Shown here: one piece after another, positions 42,435 through 51,998 of the stretch
How positions within the stretch are numbered: the stretch's first letter is position 1
How the letters are laid out: every line of letters starts with the position of its first letter
From: Pyrobaculum sp. 3827-6
Lineage (GTDB): Archaea; Thermoproteota; Thermoprotei; Thermoproteales; Thermoproteaceae
Reading direction: 5' to 3'
Length of the DNA stretch: 64,000 nt
Assembly: GCF_025641885.1 (NCBI RefSeq)
Contig: NZ_JAOTQN010000001.1
Location: 186,001-250,000 of the forward strand
Notes under the pieces: generated by a model
Seen by the model: the letters and a program-made list of their open reading frames with translations, nothing else
Told to the model about the DNA's origin: nothing
Database searches by the model: none
Made by a program: the position numbers and the translations under genes

Positions 42435-44672
42435 CTAGACGAGCCCCCTCACGCCCTTTGGTACCTCTCTGACTGAGGGGGCGCCCCCTCCCCCGAGCAC
42501 TGCCTCGAGTATCCTTATCGCGTTTTTCCTTGACAACATTTTGTTGTTGTTGCCGCAGTACGGGCTGTAGACACATTTGGGGCATCCGTCTACGCAGTCG
42601 CATCCCCTCACTATCTTATACGCCACCTCGGCTACCTTCCTGAAGTTTTCTATGAGGAGTTTGGTGGTGCCGTTGCCGCCTATGTGGGAGTCGTAGATCA
42701 CCACGACGCCGTCTGGATAGCTGATGCCGCCCAGATCCGTCTTGGCGGCTCCAAGCGCTATCTCCGCCGCGGATATCAAGACGTGTTCGGTGGCGTGGTA
42801 GCCCTTAGCCCGGGCCTCCCAGTCCAGGGCGTCGTCGGCGCTGAATCGGATGTGCGGCATGTAGAACACGGCGCCTCTAGTCTCGAACTCATAGGTGAGG
42901 GGGTCGATGCTGTATTCGCCCAGGGTCTCCTCTGTGGTGAAGCGCTTGAGGGCGTAGCCGTAGACCGTCATCTTTATCCTAAGCCGTCCGTACTGGTACG
43001 GAACCCCCTCCACTACGCCTTCGCGTAAGACCTCCACGACCTCGGGCTCCATGTCCTCCAGCGCCTGGGTCATTAAGTCCTCGGCGTCTGCCGGCTCGAC
43101 GACGGCCACGCGCCTCCCCAGGTCAAGCGACTTCGATACATACGTCCTCCCGCCGTGCATGTAGATAGCCTCTGGGTGTAGCTCGTACAGCGCCAGGGGT
43201 AGCTCCCTCTCCCCCAGCACCCTCCCGTCCCCCGTCTTAATCTTGACGACGTGGGGGGACCCCCGGAGGCTGAGCATGGAGAGGCGCTCTCTGCCGCGGG
43301 GCGTAACTCTGTAGAAGTGGCCCACCCGCGTCAGTGCGCCGTCCGCCTCCAGCCTCTCCGCCAGGCGGCGCTCGAAAGAGGTGAGGTCTCTCTGCCTCAT
43401 GGGGGAGTCCGCCGCGGCGGCTAGCACGTGTAAAGTCGCCACGTCTTCGTTCTCCTTCTCAAAGCCCAGCGGCTCTGGGGATCTGGAGAAGAATTCGTGG
43501 GGGTAGTTCCGGTAGTACTGGGAGATGGGGTCGTTGCCAAGTATCTGAACAACGTAGCCTGTCTGGCCGCGGCGGCCGACTCTGCCTATGCGCTGTAGGT
43601 ACCTGCTGTACGAGGGCGGGATTGAGGCCAGCACGGCGGCGTCGACGTCGCCTATGTCTATCCCGAGCTCGAGGGTGGGGGTGGATATTACGACGTCTAC
43701 CTCGCCTCTTTTAAAGGCCTCCTCCACCGCCTTCCGCTCCTCGGGATCGAGGCCCGCGCGGTGTACAGCTACTCTGTCTCCCCGGCCGCTTATTTTCAGC
43801 GCGCGGTATATAATCTCGCTGTAGCGGTGGCTGTCGGTGAACACCAGGCACTTCATGCCCTGCTCTATACACAACGCGGCCAGCCGCGCCGCCTCAGCCC
43901 ACTTAGATCTAAAACGGGGCCTCGCCAGCACCTGCACAAGCCTCCCGCGCCTCCCCAAAGGCCCCCACACCACGTTCACCTTGTCGCTGTCGAAAAGCGC
44001 CTGGGCGAACTCGGCGGGGTTCCCCACAGTGGCGCTTGTCGCTATAAACACCGGCCTCACGAACCTCCTCACCCTCCGGAGGAGGTAGTACATATGGGAG
44101 CCGAACACCCCCGTGTATACATGGAAGTCGTCGAGAACGACGTAGCGGACTCTCCTCAGCATCTCTCTAAACCTCGCCACGTGCATCAAGGCCTGGCTCA
44201 CCATGTCGGGGTTGCTGATGACGACGTGGGGAGGCATCTCGTAGAGAAGGCGCCTCTCCCTCGGGGGCGTGTCTCCGTCGTACACCATAACCCTCACCCC
44301 CAGCCTATCTCCATACCTCCTCAGCCTCGCCAGCTGATCCCTGGCCAGGGCTTTGGTGGGGTAAAGCACAAGGGCGACGGGTCCGCCCAACGCCTCCATG
44401 GAGGCTTCAAGAATTGGGATTAGGAAGGCCTCTGTCTTCCCCATGCCAGTGCCGGCCACCACGACTGTGTCCCTCCCCGACCTAATGCTCTGCACCGCGT
44501 CGTATTGATACCTGTATAGGCTGGAGATGCCGAGAGAAGAAAACACGTCTGCCACCTCCCTCCTCGCCACGTCCCCGACGTGGCAACACACCTCGGGGGT
44601 CTCTGCGTCGTCTGTTTTTATGTACACCACCTCCCTGCCGGGGTCCTCGAGCAACGCCTCTAGAAAACCCAC
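42435..44672 (-). CDS. MrfA/Hrq1-like DEAD/DEAH helicase with zinc-binding C-terminus
   Basis: A 745-residue superfamily 2 helicase. Motif I is AGTGMGKTE (about residues 74-82), motif II is the unusual DDFH, motif III SATVGN and motif VI QRIGRVGRRGQ. The C-terminal MZB (DUF1998) domain ends in four clustered cysteines (CDCVDGCPKC and YCGNN). This is the layout of MrfA and Hrq1, 3'-5' DNA helicases linked to repair of crosslinks and bulky damage. The start lies four bases from the stop of the upstream MFS gene, so it is probably the last gene of a three-gene operon. Confidence 0.88.
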   Translation of the reverse strand: MGFLEALLEDPGREVVYIKTDDAETPEVCCHVGDVARREVADVFSSLGISSLYRYQYDAVQSIRSGRDTVVVAGTGMGKTEAFLIPILEASMEALGGPVALVLYPTKALARDQLARLRRYGDRLGVRVMVYDGDTPPRERRLLYEMPPHVVISNPDMVSQALMHVARFREMLRRVRYVVLDDFHVYTGVFGSHMYYLLRRVRRFVRPVFIATSATVGNPAEFAQALFDSDKVNVVWGPLGRRGRLVQVLARPRFRSKWAEAARLAALCIEQGMKCLVFTDSHRYSEIIYRALKISGRGDRVAVHRAGLDPEERKAVEEAFKRGEVDVVISTPTLELGIDIGDVDAAVLASIPPSYSRYLQRIGRVGRRGQTGYVVQILGNDPISQYYRNYPHEFFSRSPEPLGFEKENEDVATLHVLAAAADSPMRQRDLTSFERRLAERLEADGALTRVGHFYRVTPRGRERLSMLSLRGSPHVVKIKTGDGRVLGERELPLALYELHPEAIYMHGGRTYVSKSLDLGRRVAVVEPADAEDLMTQALEDMEPEVVEVLREGVVEGVPYQYGRLRIKMTVYGYALKRFTTEETLGEYSIDPLTYEFETRGAVFYMPHIRFSADDALDWEARAKGYHATEHVLISAAEIALGAAKTDLGGISYPDGVVVIYDSHIGGNGTTKLLIENFRKVAEVAYKIVRGCDCVDGCPKCVYSPYCGNNNKMLSRKNAIRILEAVLGGGGAPSVREVPKGVRGLV

Positions 44673-44676
44673 GCCT

Positions 44677-45756
44677 CTACCTGCGGATGGCGTATAAAAA
44701 CAGGACGGCGACGTCCAGGGCCATGGCTAGTGGGACTACGTGCAGTGCCGAGTAGCCCAGGGACTCCACCAGAGCGCCGCCGGCGATGGGGCCTATTATC
44801 GACCCCAGGTCCCAGCCCATGGTGTATATCGAGCTTGACAGCCCCGCCCTCTTGCTACCGGAGAGGGCGAGTATCTGGTACGTCACCACCACCGCGCCTT
44901 GCCCAAGGCCGTATACGGCTCCGGAGAGGGCAAAAGCCAGGGGATCCTCCGCGTAGGTGGCCAGCCACATCCCCACCAGGGTCACCGCCGTGGCCACAGC
45001 CGCGGTCACTGGATTCACCAGCCCCGCCTTCATTAAGAAAGCCCGGGGGAGAAGACTCAGAAGCGCCGCAACAGAGGTGAAGAGCCCCCAGTAGGTGAGA
45101 GGCATGCCGTGGTCTCTAAGCTTAACTGGTATAAAGGTGGAAATGCTCATATAAGTCGCCGCGTAGAGGGTTAGGAGAGCCATGAAGAGAAATACACGGC
45201 CCTCCACTCTGAGGCCCGGCTCCCGGGAGCCCCCGCCCGCGGCTCCGCCGCTCGCCCCCCGGATCAAGACCCAGTTAGCCGCATGTATCGCTAATGCTAC
45301 TGTGAAGGACAGCCTGGCGCCCCCCACGTCGTATATTGCGGAGCCCGCCAAGGGACCTAGAACGTTGCCGACGCCGACAGCCAGCGAACGGGCCGCGATG
45401 GCCCTCGCCCCCTCCACCACCGACAGCGCTATAGACATGGGGAGGAACGTGGCGATGGCCAGCCCGTGGAACACCCTCCCCACTTGCACCCACCCCGGGC
45501 TTCCCAATAGGTACATGAGCTGCGCCGCGATCGCCAGGGTGACTCCGATGCTCATGAGCCTTGTGTAGCCTACCCTTTCGCCTAGAAACCCGCTGAGGGG
45601 GCGGACCACTATCGACACGAAGAACGCCGTCGACACAACTGCGCCTATTACCGACTCGCTCCTCACCCCTAGGTCGCGGAGATACGGCGGGATTGCTACA
45701 ATAGCCACTCCATTAGCAGTAAAAAAGAGAAGCGTAGCGAGGTTTATAGATCTCAA
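44677..45756 (-). CDS. MFS transporter
   Basis: A 359-residue protein with about twelve short membrane helices in two halves. The loop 2-3 motif [13 protein letters not shown] and the helix 5 motif [17 protein letters not shown] are those of drug:proton antiporter-type facilitators. The gene overlaps the upstream adenosine-specific kinase by four bases and is followed closely by the helicase gene. The substrate is unknown; the operon order hints at a nucleoside-like compound, but this is weak. Confidence 0.83.
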   Translation of the reverse strand: MRSINLATLLFFTANGVAIVAIPPYLRDLGVRSESVIGAVVSTAFFVSIVVRPLSGFLGERVGYTRLMSIGVTLAIAAQLMYLLGSPGWVQVGRVFHGLAIATFLPMSIALSVVEGARAIAARSLAVGVGNVLGPLAGSAIYDVGGARLSFTVALAIHAANWVLIRGASGGAAGGGSREPGLRVEGRVFLFMALLTLYAATYMSISTFIPVKLRDHGMPLTYWGLFTSVAALLSLLPRAFLMKAGLVNPVTAAVATAVTLVGMWLATYAEDPLAFALSGAVYGLGQGAVVVTYQILALSGSKRAGLSSSIYTMGWDLGSIIGPIAGGALVESLGYSALHVVPLAMALDVAVLFLYAIRR

Positions 45757-46247
45757 AGCTTGTACTTCGTAACCTCTCTAAGGAATTTCTTCCTCTCCTC
45801 CCTGTCGCCCTCGGCCTCTACGCCGAGCGGCGAGTGGCCGTCCACGACGCCTACAACGCCCCGCCTCTCGGGCTCCACCTCGGCGACAATAATCTTTAGG
45901 GGGTTCGCCGTGGCCGCGTAAATCCTGACAACCTCCTGCACGTTTTTGATGGCGTTAAGAACGTTAATCGGCCAGGCGTTTCGTATGTATATAACAAATA
46001 CATGTCCAGCCGCTATTCTCCTACATACATCAATAGCAAGTTTTCTCAACTCCTCGTCGTTGCCCTCGTGTCTAATCAGCCGCTTCCCAGACGCCTCGCA
46101 AAACGCAATGCCGAACTTAACCCCGGGGACAGATGTGACGAGAGCCTCGTATAGATCCTCGACGGTCTTAATGAAGTGCGCATGCCCCACAATCACGTTG
46201 GTGCCCTGGGGTATGGGGACTTCAACTACCTCAAACCTAATCGACAT
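45753..46247 (-). CDS. Adenosine-specific kinase family protein
   Basis: A 164-residue protein of the family typified by the structurally solved P. aerophilum protein annotated as adenosine-specific kinase. Characteristic segments are [54 protein letters not shown] and [15 protein letters not shown]. The catalytic assignment in the family is weakly supported. A TATA-like element (GATAAAAAC, about 46269-46277, minus strand) lies about 25 bases before the ATG. It heads the operon with the MFS and helicase genes. Confidence 0.87.
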   Translation of the reverse strand: MSIRFEVVEVPIPQGTNVIVGHAHFIKTVEDLYEALVTSVPGVKFGIAFCEASGKRLIRHEGNDEELRKLAIDVCRRIAAGHVFVIYIRNAWPINVLNAIKNVQEVVRIYAATANPLKIIVAEVEPERRGVVGVVDGHSPLGVEAEGDREERKKFLREVTKYKL

Positions 46248-46414
46248 ACCTCTACCTAAACCACGCGTTTTTATCTATAAACCCCATAGCGCCACGCCGA
46301 CGCCAGCCCCACTGCGCTGTTGCAAGAAAGAGAGCCAGGTAGGCACAACACACCTAGATAAACCACCTCGCCACTACCGCGGCTCCTCTGCCTCACTAAG
46401 TATAGCTATGTAGT

Positions 46415-46426
46415 CTATTTAAATAG
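46415..46426. promoter_or_regulatory. Perfect palindrome upstream of the Fur-like gene
   Basis: CTATTTAAATAG is a perfect 12-base inverted repeat ending about ten bases before the TATA box (TTTTTATACC, about 46435-46444) of the Fur-like gene. Dimeric winged-helix regulators bind such repeats, so autoregulation is plausible. It could equally be an upstream AT-rich promoter element. Confidence 0.4.
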
Positions 46427-46464
46427 GGAATTAGATTTTTATACCAAAACGAAGGATATAGCTG

Positions 46465-46860
46465 ATGGAGTCAACACAGGTGGTGCAGGTCTTGAGGGAC
46501 AGGGGGTACAGGGTGACTCCTCAGAGAGTTGAAGTTATAAATATTGTACTTGAAAAGCTGGCGAAGAGAGAACACCCCACGTTCAACGACATCCTGAATG
46601 AGGTTAAGCAGAAGATGCCCTCCATAAGTGCGAGCACCGTGTACTCCATACTTAGGCTCCTCGAAGACTCGGGACTCGTGACGTCTTTTGAACACAACGG
46701 CAGGACGTACTACGACAGCGTGTCGCCACATATAAACGTGGTATGTGTAAATTCCGACAAGGTTATTGACGTAGTGGATGACAACGTTATTAATCTACTG
46801 AGGGAGAGGGGGGTCCAGCCCTTGGCGATTACAGTCAAGGCCCTCTGCGCCGGACAGTAA
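46465..46860 (+). CDS. Fur/PerR-family transcriptional regulator
   Basis: A 131-residue winged-helix regulator. The N-terminal domain (GYRVTPQRVEVINIVLEKL, then ISASTVYSILRLLEDSGLVT) is diagnostic of the Fur family. In the dimerisation domain the usual HHHxxCxxC metal site reads PHINVVCVNSDKV, keeping one histidine and one cysteine and losing the second cysteine, so the structural zinc site is probably absent or different. It may sense metals or peroxide. A TATA box 25 bases before the ATG gives a leaderless mRNA. Confidence 0.85.
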   Translation: MESTQVVQVLRDRGYRVTPQRVEVINIVLEKLAKREHPTFNDILNEVKQKMPSISASTVYSILRLLEDSGLVTSFEHNGRTYYDSVSPHINVVCVNSDKVIDVVDDNVINLLRERGVQPLAITVKALCAGQ

Positions 46861-46916
46861 ATCAGCTGTGGATTCAACTATCACGGCTCATCGGCGCGGT
46901 ATACTTCATCACCACC
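46860..46916 (-). ncRNA. C/D box sRNA candidate 3
   Basis: On the minus strand: perfect C box GTGATGA (46906-46912), a 14-nt guide, D'-like ATGA (46888-46891), linker GCC, C'-like GTGATAG (46878-46884), a 12-nt guide (46866-46877) and D box CTGA (46862-46865). An AT box (GATTTAAAG, around 46935-46943) lies about 26 bases upstream of the C box. It sits between the Fur-like gene and the FAD dehydrogenase gene and starts where no ORF is present. The internal boxes are weaker than in the other two candidates. Confidence 0.5.
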
Positions 46917-46975
46917 TCTAACCCCCGCTACACGCTTTAAATCAATTGATATATAGATCTACTTACACAGCCCCG

Positions 46976-48226
46976 ATGTACGACTTCCTCGTGGTGGGCT
47001 CGGGGATCGTCGGCATGGCAACCGCCTACCACCTACAGCGCCTCTCCCCCAGCTCCAAAATCCTCGTGGTGGATCAATACGCCGGCGTGGGGATGGGTGA
47101 CACGGCGAAGTCCGCCGCGGCCTTTAGAACAGCCTTCACGTCATGGATCAACCGCGTGCTTGCGAAAACCAGCGTAGACTTCTACCGAAGGGTCCAGGAG
47201 GGCGGCGTGGATCTAGGCATGAGGTTTGTGGGTTACTTATTCATGGTCCCCGAAAACAGCGTAGAGTTGATGCAGAAAGTAGCCGGCGAGCTGAGAGAAA
47301 TGGGCGTAGCCGTCGAGATCTACAAGAAGCTCAGCGCGCCGGTGAGGTTCAGGGTGTCGGACGACGAAGAGGCGAGAGAGATGGAGCTACCAGACATCGC
47401 CTTTGGGCTGTTGGTAAAGGAGGCGGGGATTATGGACCCCGAGAAGTTGGTGAGGTTCTACTACGAGGAGTATACGAGGGGCGGGGGCGAGGTTCTGTTC
47501 AACACCAAGGTGGAGGCGGTGCTCTTCTCGCCTAGGAAGCCCCTAGGCATACCCGGGGAGCCCTTCACGTGGCAGGAGGTGAGGGCCTCCGGCGTCGAGA
47601 CCTCCGCCGGCGTAATTGAGGCGAGGAACGTGATAATAGCCACCGGGGCGTGGACAGAGAGGTTGATGGACGCCATGGGGTTCGGCCTCCCTCTGAAGCC
47701 GAGGAAGAGACAAGTCTTCGTAGTTAAGGCAGACGGCGAGATGGGTAAGTTGCTCCACATGGGGCTGGCGGATAGAGACTACGGCCCCATGATCATCCTG
47801 CCGAAGGGGATCTACCTCAGGCCGGAGCCGGGCGAGGGCACCTTCTGGATCGGCGTGGCTGACAGGAGGCCCTTCCGGTTTGAGGAGGTGCCTGAGGCCG
47901 AGGAGCCTCTGTGGCGCTTCGGCATATACCCAGTGTTGACGAAGTACATCCCCGCGGCGGAGGGGAAATCGCCTCAAAACGCGTGGGCTGGCCACTACGA
48001 CGAGAACGTCGTCGACTATCAGCCGGTGGTGGATAGACTCGCCGAGGGGCTCTACGTCGCCGCCGGGACAAGCGGCTCGGGGATAATGAAGGCAGACGCC
48101 ATAGGCAGAATCACGGCGCACCTGGCGCTTGGACATGAGCGGGCTGAGCTCTACGGAGGCACGGTGGTAGACAGCAACATCCTAAGACACAATAGATGTT
48201 TCGAAGAGGAGCGCCTGGTGATATAG
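46976..48226 (+). CDS. FAD-dependent amino-acid dehydrogenase (DAO family)
   Basis: A 416-residue flavoprotein. The Rossmann motif VVGSGIVGMATAYHL (residues 6-20) binds FAD, ATGAWTERL is the second DAO-family motif and YVAAGTSGSGIMKADAIG near the C-terminus closes the site. Family members oxidise proline, glycine, sarcosine or D-amino acids; dye-linked proline dehydrogenases of this fold are known from Pyrobaculum, but the substrate here is not determined. The ATG at 46976 is chosen because TATA GATATATAG (46949-46957) lies about 24 bases upstream; the longer frame would include the TATA. Confidence 0.85.
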   Translation: MYDFLVVGSGIVGMATAYHLQRLSPSSKILVVDQYAGVGMGDTAKSAAAFRTAFTSWINRVLAKTSVDFYRRVQEGGVDLGMRFVGYLFMVPENSVELMQKVAGELREMGVAVEIYKKLSAPVRFRVSDDEEAREMELPDIAFGLLVKEAGIMDPEKLVRFYYEEYTRGGGEVLFNTKVEAVLFSPRKPLGIPGEPFTWQEVRASGVETSAGVIEARNVIIATGAWTERLMDAMGFGLPLKPRKRQVFVVKADGEMGKLLHMGLADRDYGPMIILPKGIYLRPEPGEGTFWIGVADRRPFRFEEVPEAEEPLWRFGIYPVLTKYIPAAEGKSPQNAWAGHYDENVVDYQPVVDRLAEGLYVAAGTSGSGIMKADAIGRITAHLALGHERAELYGGTVVDSNILRHNRCFEEERLVI

Positions 48227-48236
48227 GTCATTGGAG

Positions 48237-48416
48237 ATGTCGGGCGGCGGGATAGAAAAGGAGCTCTTGGAGTGGCTTAAATTGGCCCGTAGGAGCGGGA
48301 GGAGGGGCTGGGTTCTTGTTAGAGACGGGGAGATTATAGGCGTGTTTAAAGATCGTAAAGACGCCGTGGCGGCCGCAAAGGAGCCCGGTGTATATCTTTT
48401 GGCATTTGTTGATTAG
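48237..48416 (+). CDS. Small conserved protein (59 aa)
   Basis: A short protein starting MSGGGIEKELLEWLKLARRS with a beta-hairpin core (GWVLVRDGEIIGVFKDRKD) and a final strand (VYLLAFV), similar in outline to small DUF5678-type proteins. It begins ten bases after the FAD dehydrogenase stop and is probably on the same transcript. Function is unknown. Confidence 0.55.
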   Translation: MSGGGIEKELLEWLKLARRSGRRGWVLVRDGEIIGVFKDRKDAVAAAKEPGVYLLAFVD

Positions 48417-48472
48417 ATTTGTCGCGGTAGGCTAATACTCAACATTTTAGATCGACTAAACTGGTAGGTGGT

Positions 48473-49621
48473 ATGAAGTTACATGAGTATGAGGCTAAGG
48501 AATTGTTTTCAAAATACGGAGTTAGAATCCCGCCGGGCAGGGTGGCGACAACGCCGGAGGAAGTCCGCAGAATCGCCAGCGAGCTGGGGCCGCCTGTAGT
48601 TCTCAAGGCGCAGGTAGTGGTGGCAGGGAGGGGCAAGGCCGGCGGCATAAAGACGGCGAACACGCCGGAGGAGGCGTACGAGCTTTCACAAAAGATGTTT
48701 GGTATGAATATCAAGGGGCTTACAGTGAAGAAGATCTACGTCACAAAATACGTCGAGGTGAGTAGGGAGATGTATCTATCGCTGATTATCGACAGGGCAA
48801 CGCGTAGATATCTATTCCTCGCGTCGCCAATTGGCGGCGTAGATATCGAAGAGATCGCCAAGACCGCCCCGGAAAAGATTAGGCGGGTTTACGTAGATCC
48901 CTTTGTGGGTCTGAGGGACCACCACGTAAGGGCTGTAGTGTCTTGGCTGGGCTTCCAGCAGGGCACCCCCCAGTGGCAACAAGCGGCGTCTATCGTAAAC
49001 GCCATGTATAGAATAATGGTGGACTACGACGCCGAGTTGGTAGAGAGCAACCCGCTGGCACTTACAAAAGACGGGGACGTCATACCCCTCGACGCCAGGG
49101 TGATAGTCGACGACAACTCGCTGTATAGACACCCAGATTTGGAGAAGGCCTTGGAGGAGGATCCACGCGACGTGACGGAGTTCGAGGCGTATGCGAAGAA
49201 AATCGGCTTCCACTACGTCGAACTCGACGGGGACATCGGTATAATTGGGAACGGCGCCGGGCTCACGATGTCCACCATGGACCTTGTGTACCACTTCGGC
49301 GGGAGGCCGGCGAACTTCCTAGACATCGGCGGCGGGGCTAGTAGAGAGGTGGTGAGAGAGGCCGTGAAGGTGCTCCTCAACCACCCCAGAGTCAAGGTGA
49401 TTTTTATAAATATCTTCGGCGGCATAACTAGGGCGGATGAGGTGGCCTGGGGGGTGAGGGACGCCCTCGCCCAGGCCGGCGGGGCTGGCAAGAAGATTGT
49501 CGTGAGGATGAAAGGCACAAACGAGGAGCTGGGCAAGGCCATACTTGCAGAGGTTGGAACTCCGCTCTTTGAAAACGCGGAGGAGGCCGCCAAAAAAGCC
49601 GTCGAGCTGGCGGGGGCATGA
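48473..49621 (+). CDS. sucC: Succinyl-CoA synthetase (ADP-forming), beta subunit
   Basis: The beta subunit of succinate-CoA ligase. It has the ATP-grasp domain (residues 1-235, opening [17 protein letters not shown], with [13 protein letters not shown] as nucleotide loop) and the CoA-ligase domain with [12 protein letters not shown] and [15 protein letters not shown]. In this lineage the enzyme acts in the citric acid cycle or the dicarboxylate/4-hydroxybutyrate carbon-fixation cycle. A ribosome-binding-like TAGGTGGT precedes the ATG. The stop overlaps sucD by four bases. Confidence 0.95.
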   Translation: MKLHEYEAKELFSKYGVRIPPGRVATTPEEVRRIASELGPPVVLKAQVVVAGRGKAGGIKTANTPEEAYELSQKMFGMNIKGLTVKKIYVTKYVEVSREMYLSLIIDRATRRYLFLASPIGGVDIEEIAKTAPEKIRRVYVDPFVGLRDHHVRAVVSWLGFQQGTPQWQQAASIVNAMYRIMVDYDAELVESNPLALTKDGDVIPLDARVIVDDNSLYRHPDLEKALEEDPRDVTEFEAYAKKIGFHYVELDGDIGIIGNGAGLTMSTMDLVYHFGGRPANFLDIGGGASREVVREAVKVLLNHPRVKVIFINIFGGITRADEVAWGVRDALAQAGGAGKKIVVRMKGTNEELGKAILAEVGTPLFENAEEAAKKAVELAGA

Positions 49622-50499
49622 CGGTGCTTGTGGGTCCCAACACTAGAGTAGTTGTCCAGGGCGCCACCGGGCGCGAGGGCTCTTTCCACCTCCAGCGGAT
49701 GCTAGAATACGGCACTAAGGTGGTGGCCGGCGTCACGCCGGGCAAGGGAGGAGCCACAGTCCACGGCGTGCCTGTCTACGACACTGTGGAGGAGGCCGTG
49801 CGTAAACACGGAGCAAACGCCTCAGCCATCTTCGTACCTGCAAAATTCGCAGCCGACGCCTTGATGGAGGCTGTCGACGCTGGCGTCGAGCTCGCGGTGG
49901 TGATAACAGAGCACATACCTGTACACGACACGTTGCGAGCTGTGAACTACGCCAGGTCGAGGGGGGTGACCGTAATTGGGCCCAACTGCCCCGGGATAGT
50001 GGCACCCCCCGTGCGGACGAAGATAGGCATAATGCCAAACAGCATATACCAAACCCCCGGCAAAATAGCGGTGGTGAGCAGGTCGGGCACGTTGACCTAT
50101 GAGATATCGTACCAGCTGGTGAGGGCGGGCTTCGGCATCAACATAGCGATAGGCGTCGGCGGCGACCCAATAGTAGGGCTCGACTTGATGGAGGCCACCC
50201 TCAAGGTGGCGGCCAACCCAGAGGTGGAGGGGGTTGTAGTCATCGGCGAGGTGGGCGGCGACGCGGAGGAGAGGCTGGCGAAGCTGTACGCAGAAGGCGC
50301 GATAAACAAGCCCATGGTGGCGTACGTCGCTGGCCGCACCGCCCCGCCAGGCAAGCGCATGGGCCACGCCGGGGCCATCGTAATGCTGGGCTCCGGAGAC
50401 GCCAAGAGCAAGATTGAGGCGTTTAGATCGGCCGGCGTGCCAGTCGCCGAGACACCATTTGAAGTACCCCAGCTACTGGCAAAGCTACTAAAGAAGTAG
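49618..50499 (+). CDS. sucD: Succinyl-CoA synthetase, alpha subunit
   Basis: The alpha subunit, 293 residues, with the CoA-binding Rossmann domain ([38 protein letters not shown]) and the phosphohistidine segment [20 protein letters not shown], where the His is transiently phosphorylated. The [10 protein letters not shown] motif is also conserved. It overlaps sucC by four bases and the downstream zinc-finger gene by one base. Confidence 0.95.
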   Translation: MTVLVGPNTRVVVQGATGREGSFHLQRMLEYGTKVVAGVTPGKGGATVHGVPVYDTVEEAVRKHGANASAIFVPAKFAADALMEAVDAGVELAVVITEHIPVHDTLRAVNYARSRGVTVIGPNCPGIVAPPVRTKIGIMPNSIYQTPGKIAVVSRSGTLTYEISYQLVRAGFGINIAIGVGGDPIVGLDLMEATLKVAANPEVEGVVVIGEVGGDAEERLAKLYAEGAINKPMVAYVAGRTAPPGKRMGHAGAIVMLGSGDAKSKIEAFRSAGVPVAETPFEVPQLLAKLLKK

Positions 50500-50744
50500 T
50501 GCGGTGCCAAATCTGCGGATACGAAGAAGCAGAGCGCAGATGTCCAAGATGCGGCCGCTGGGCGTGCCGCCACGACTGGGCCGGCGAGCACTGCGCCGCG
50601 TGCGAGGCGACACTCTGCAGAATCTGCCGCCAAAACTTTTCAATATCTACATGCATAGTCTGCGGCAGGACGATCTGCGAGAAGTGTAGCGTCCGCAAGG
50701 GGCTCGGCAGGATATGTATTAACTGCCTAGGGACTTCAAACTAG
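50499..50744 (+). CDS. Cysteine-rich zinc-finger protein coupled to sucCD
   Basis: An 81-residue protein with sixteen or so cysteines and histidines in CxxC pairs (CQICGYEEAERRCPRCGRW, HCAACEATLCRIC, CIVCGRTICEKC). The arrangement resembles HIT-type, B-box or LIM-like double zinc fingers. Its GTG shares one base with the sucD stop (TAGTG), so translation is coupled. A link to metabolism is not evident; transcription, RNA or protein binding is more usual for such modules. Confidence 0.75.
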   Translation: MRCQICGYEEAERRCPRCGRWACRHDWAGEHCAACEATLCRICRQNFSISTCIVCGRTICEKCSVRKGLGRICINCLGTSN

Positions 50745-50798
50745 CGGCGCTATATATATAAATTAAGTTTATATAGGGACTTTAATGAATATGGCGGT

Positions 50799-51998
50799 AT
50801 GAATATCGAACAGCTCGTCTCCTCCCGCACACAGTTTATGACAGCGAGCGAGATTAGGGAGCTCTTGAGGTGGGCCACGGCAGACGTCATATCTTTTGGG
50901 GGCGGGATGCCGGACCCCTCCACCTTCCCCATTGAGGATATTGCCAAAATCGTCGCCTACGTCCTAGAGGCGTATCCGCACAAGGCGTTGCAGTACGGCT
51001 CCACCGAGGGAGTCCTCGAGCTACGCCAGGAGATTGCCAAGTTCAGCGAGTCTTTCAGGGGGATCAAGGCCAGGCCCGAGAACATAATTGTGACTGTCGG
51101 TAGCCAGGAGGCGCTGGAGCTACTCGGCCGCGTCTTCATAGACCCAGGCGATGTCGTTATAACGGAGAACCCCACGTACCTCGCGGCGCTCCAGGCGTGG
51201 AGGGTCTACCAGCCGAGGCTGGTGGGCGTGCCGATGGACGAACACGGTATGGTGGTGGAGATACTCGAGGAGAGAGTAAAACAACTCAAGGCAGAGGGAG
51301 CCCGTATAAAGTTCATCTACACCATACCCACGGCGCAGAACCCCTCCGGGCTCACCATGTCGCAAGACCGGAGGAAGTACCTACTGGAGGTCGCGGAGAG
51401 GTTCGACCTAATGATCGTAGAGGACGACCCATACTCATACTTCCTCTTCGAGTCCATCGAGGTCTCGCCAATAAAGGCGCTGGACAAGAGCGACAGAGTC
51501 ATCTACCTATCCACCGCCTCTAAGATCTTCGCACCTGGCTTCCGCCTAGGCTGGGTTATAGCAAGAGAGGATGTTATCAAGTGGTTCAACCTTGCCAAGC
51601 AGTCCCTAAATCTCAACACTTCTAACTTTGTGCAGTACATCTTCGCCGAGGGCCTGCGGCGCAACGTCGTGCTCAAGAATCTCCCCCACGTGAGGGACCT
51701 ATACAAAAGGAAGAGAGACGCCATGCTGGCGGCTCTGGAGACCTACATGCCTCCGGGGGTGGCCTGGACCAAGCCCAGCGGCGGCATGTTTATCTGGGTC
51801 ACCGCCCCGCCCCACGTCGACACAAAAGAGCTTTTGAAAACCGCCGTGACGCAGTACAAGGTAGCCTTCGTGCCCGGCCACGGCTTCTTTGTCGACCAGT
51901 CTGTGAGGAACGCGATGAGGCTAAACTTCACCTACCCATCGTTTGAGCAAATTAACGAGGGGATCCGGCGCCTCGCCATGGCTATCAAAGGCGCATGA
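50799..51998 (+). CDS. PLP-dependent class I aminotransferase
   Basis: A 399-residue fold-type I aminotransferase of the multi-substrate 2-aminoadipate/aromatic group (LysN/MocR-like). Key segments: SFGGGMPDPSTFP, YGSTEGVLELRQEIA, TVGSQEAL, PTAQNPSGLTMS, the EDDPYSYFLF aspartate region and STASKIFAPGFRLGW, where the lysine forms the Schiff base with PLP. It probably moves amino groups between 2-oxoglutarate and hydrophobic or aminoadipate-type amino acids. It overlaps the threonine dehydratase gene by four bases. Confidence 0.9.
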   Translation: MNIEQLVSSRTQFMTASEIRELLRWATADVISFGGGMPDPSTFPIEDIAKIVAYVLEAYPHKALQYGSTEGVLELRQEIAKFSESFRGIKARPENIIVTVGSQEALELLGRVFIDPGDVVITENPTYLAALQAWRVYQPRLVGVPMDEHGMVVEILEERVKQLKAEGARIKFIYTIPTAQNPSGLTMSQDRRKYLLEVAERFDLMIVEDDPYSYFLFESIEVSPIKALDKSDRVIYLSTASKIFAPGFRLGWVIAREDVIKWFNLAKQSLNLNTSNFVQYIFAEGLRRNVVLKNLPHVRDLYKRKRDAMLAALETYMPPGVAWTKPSGGMFIWVTAPPHVDTKELLKTAVTQYKVAFVPGHGFFVDQSVRNAMRLNFTYPSFEQINEGIRRLAMAIKGA

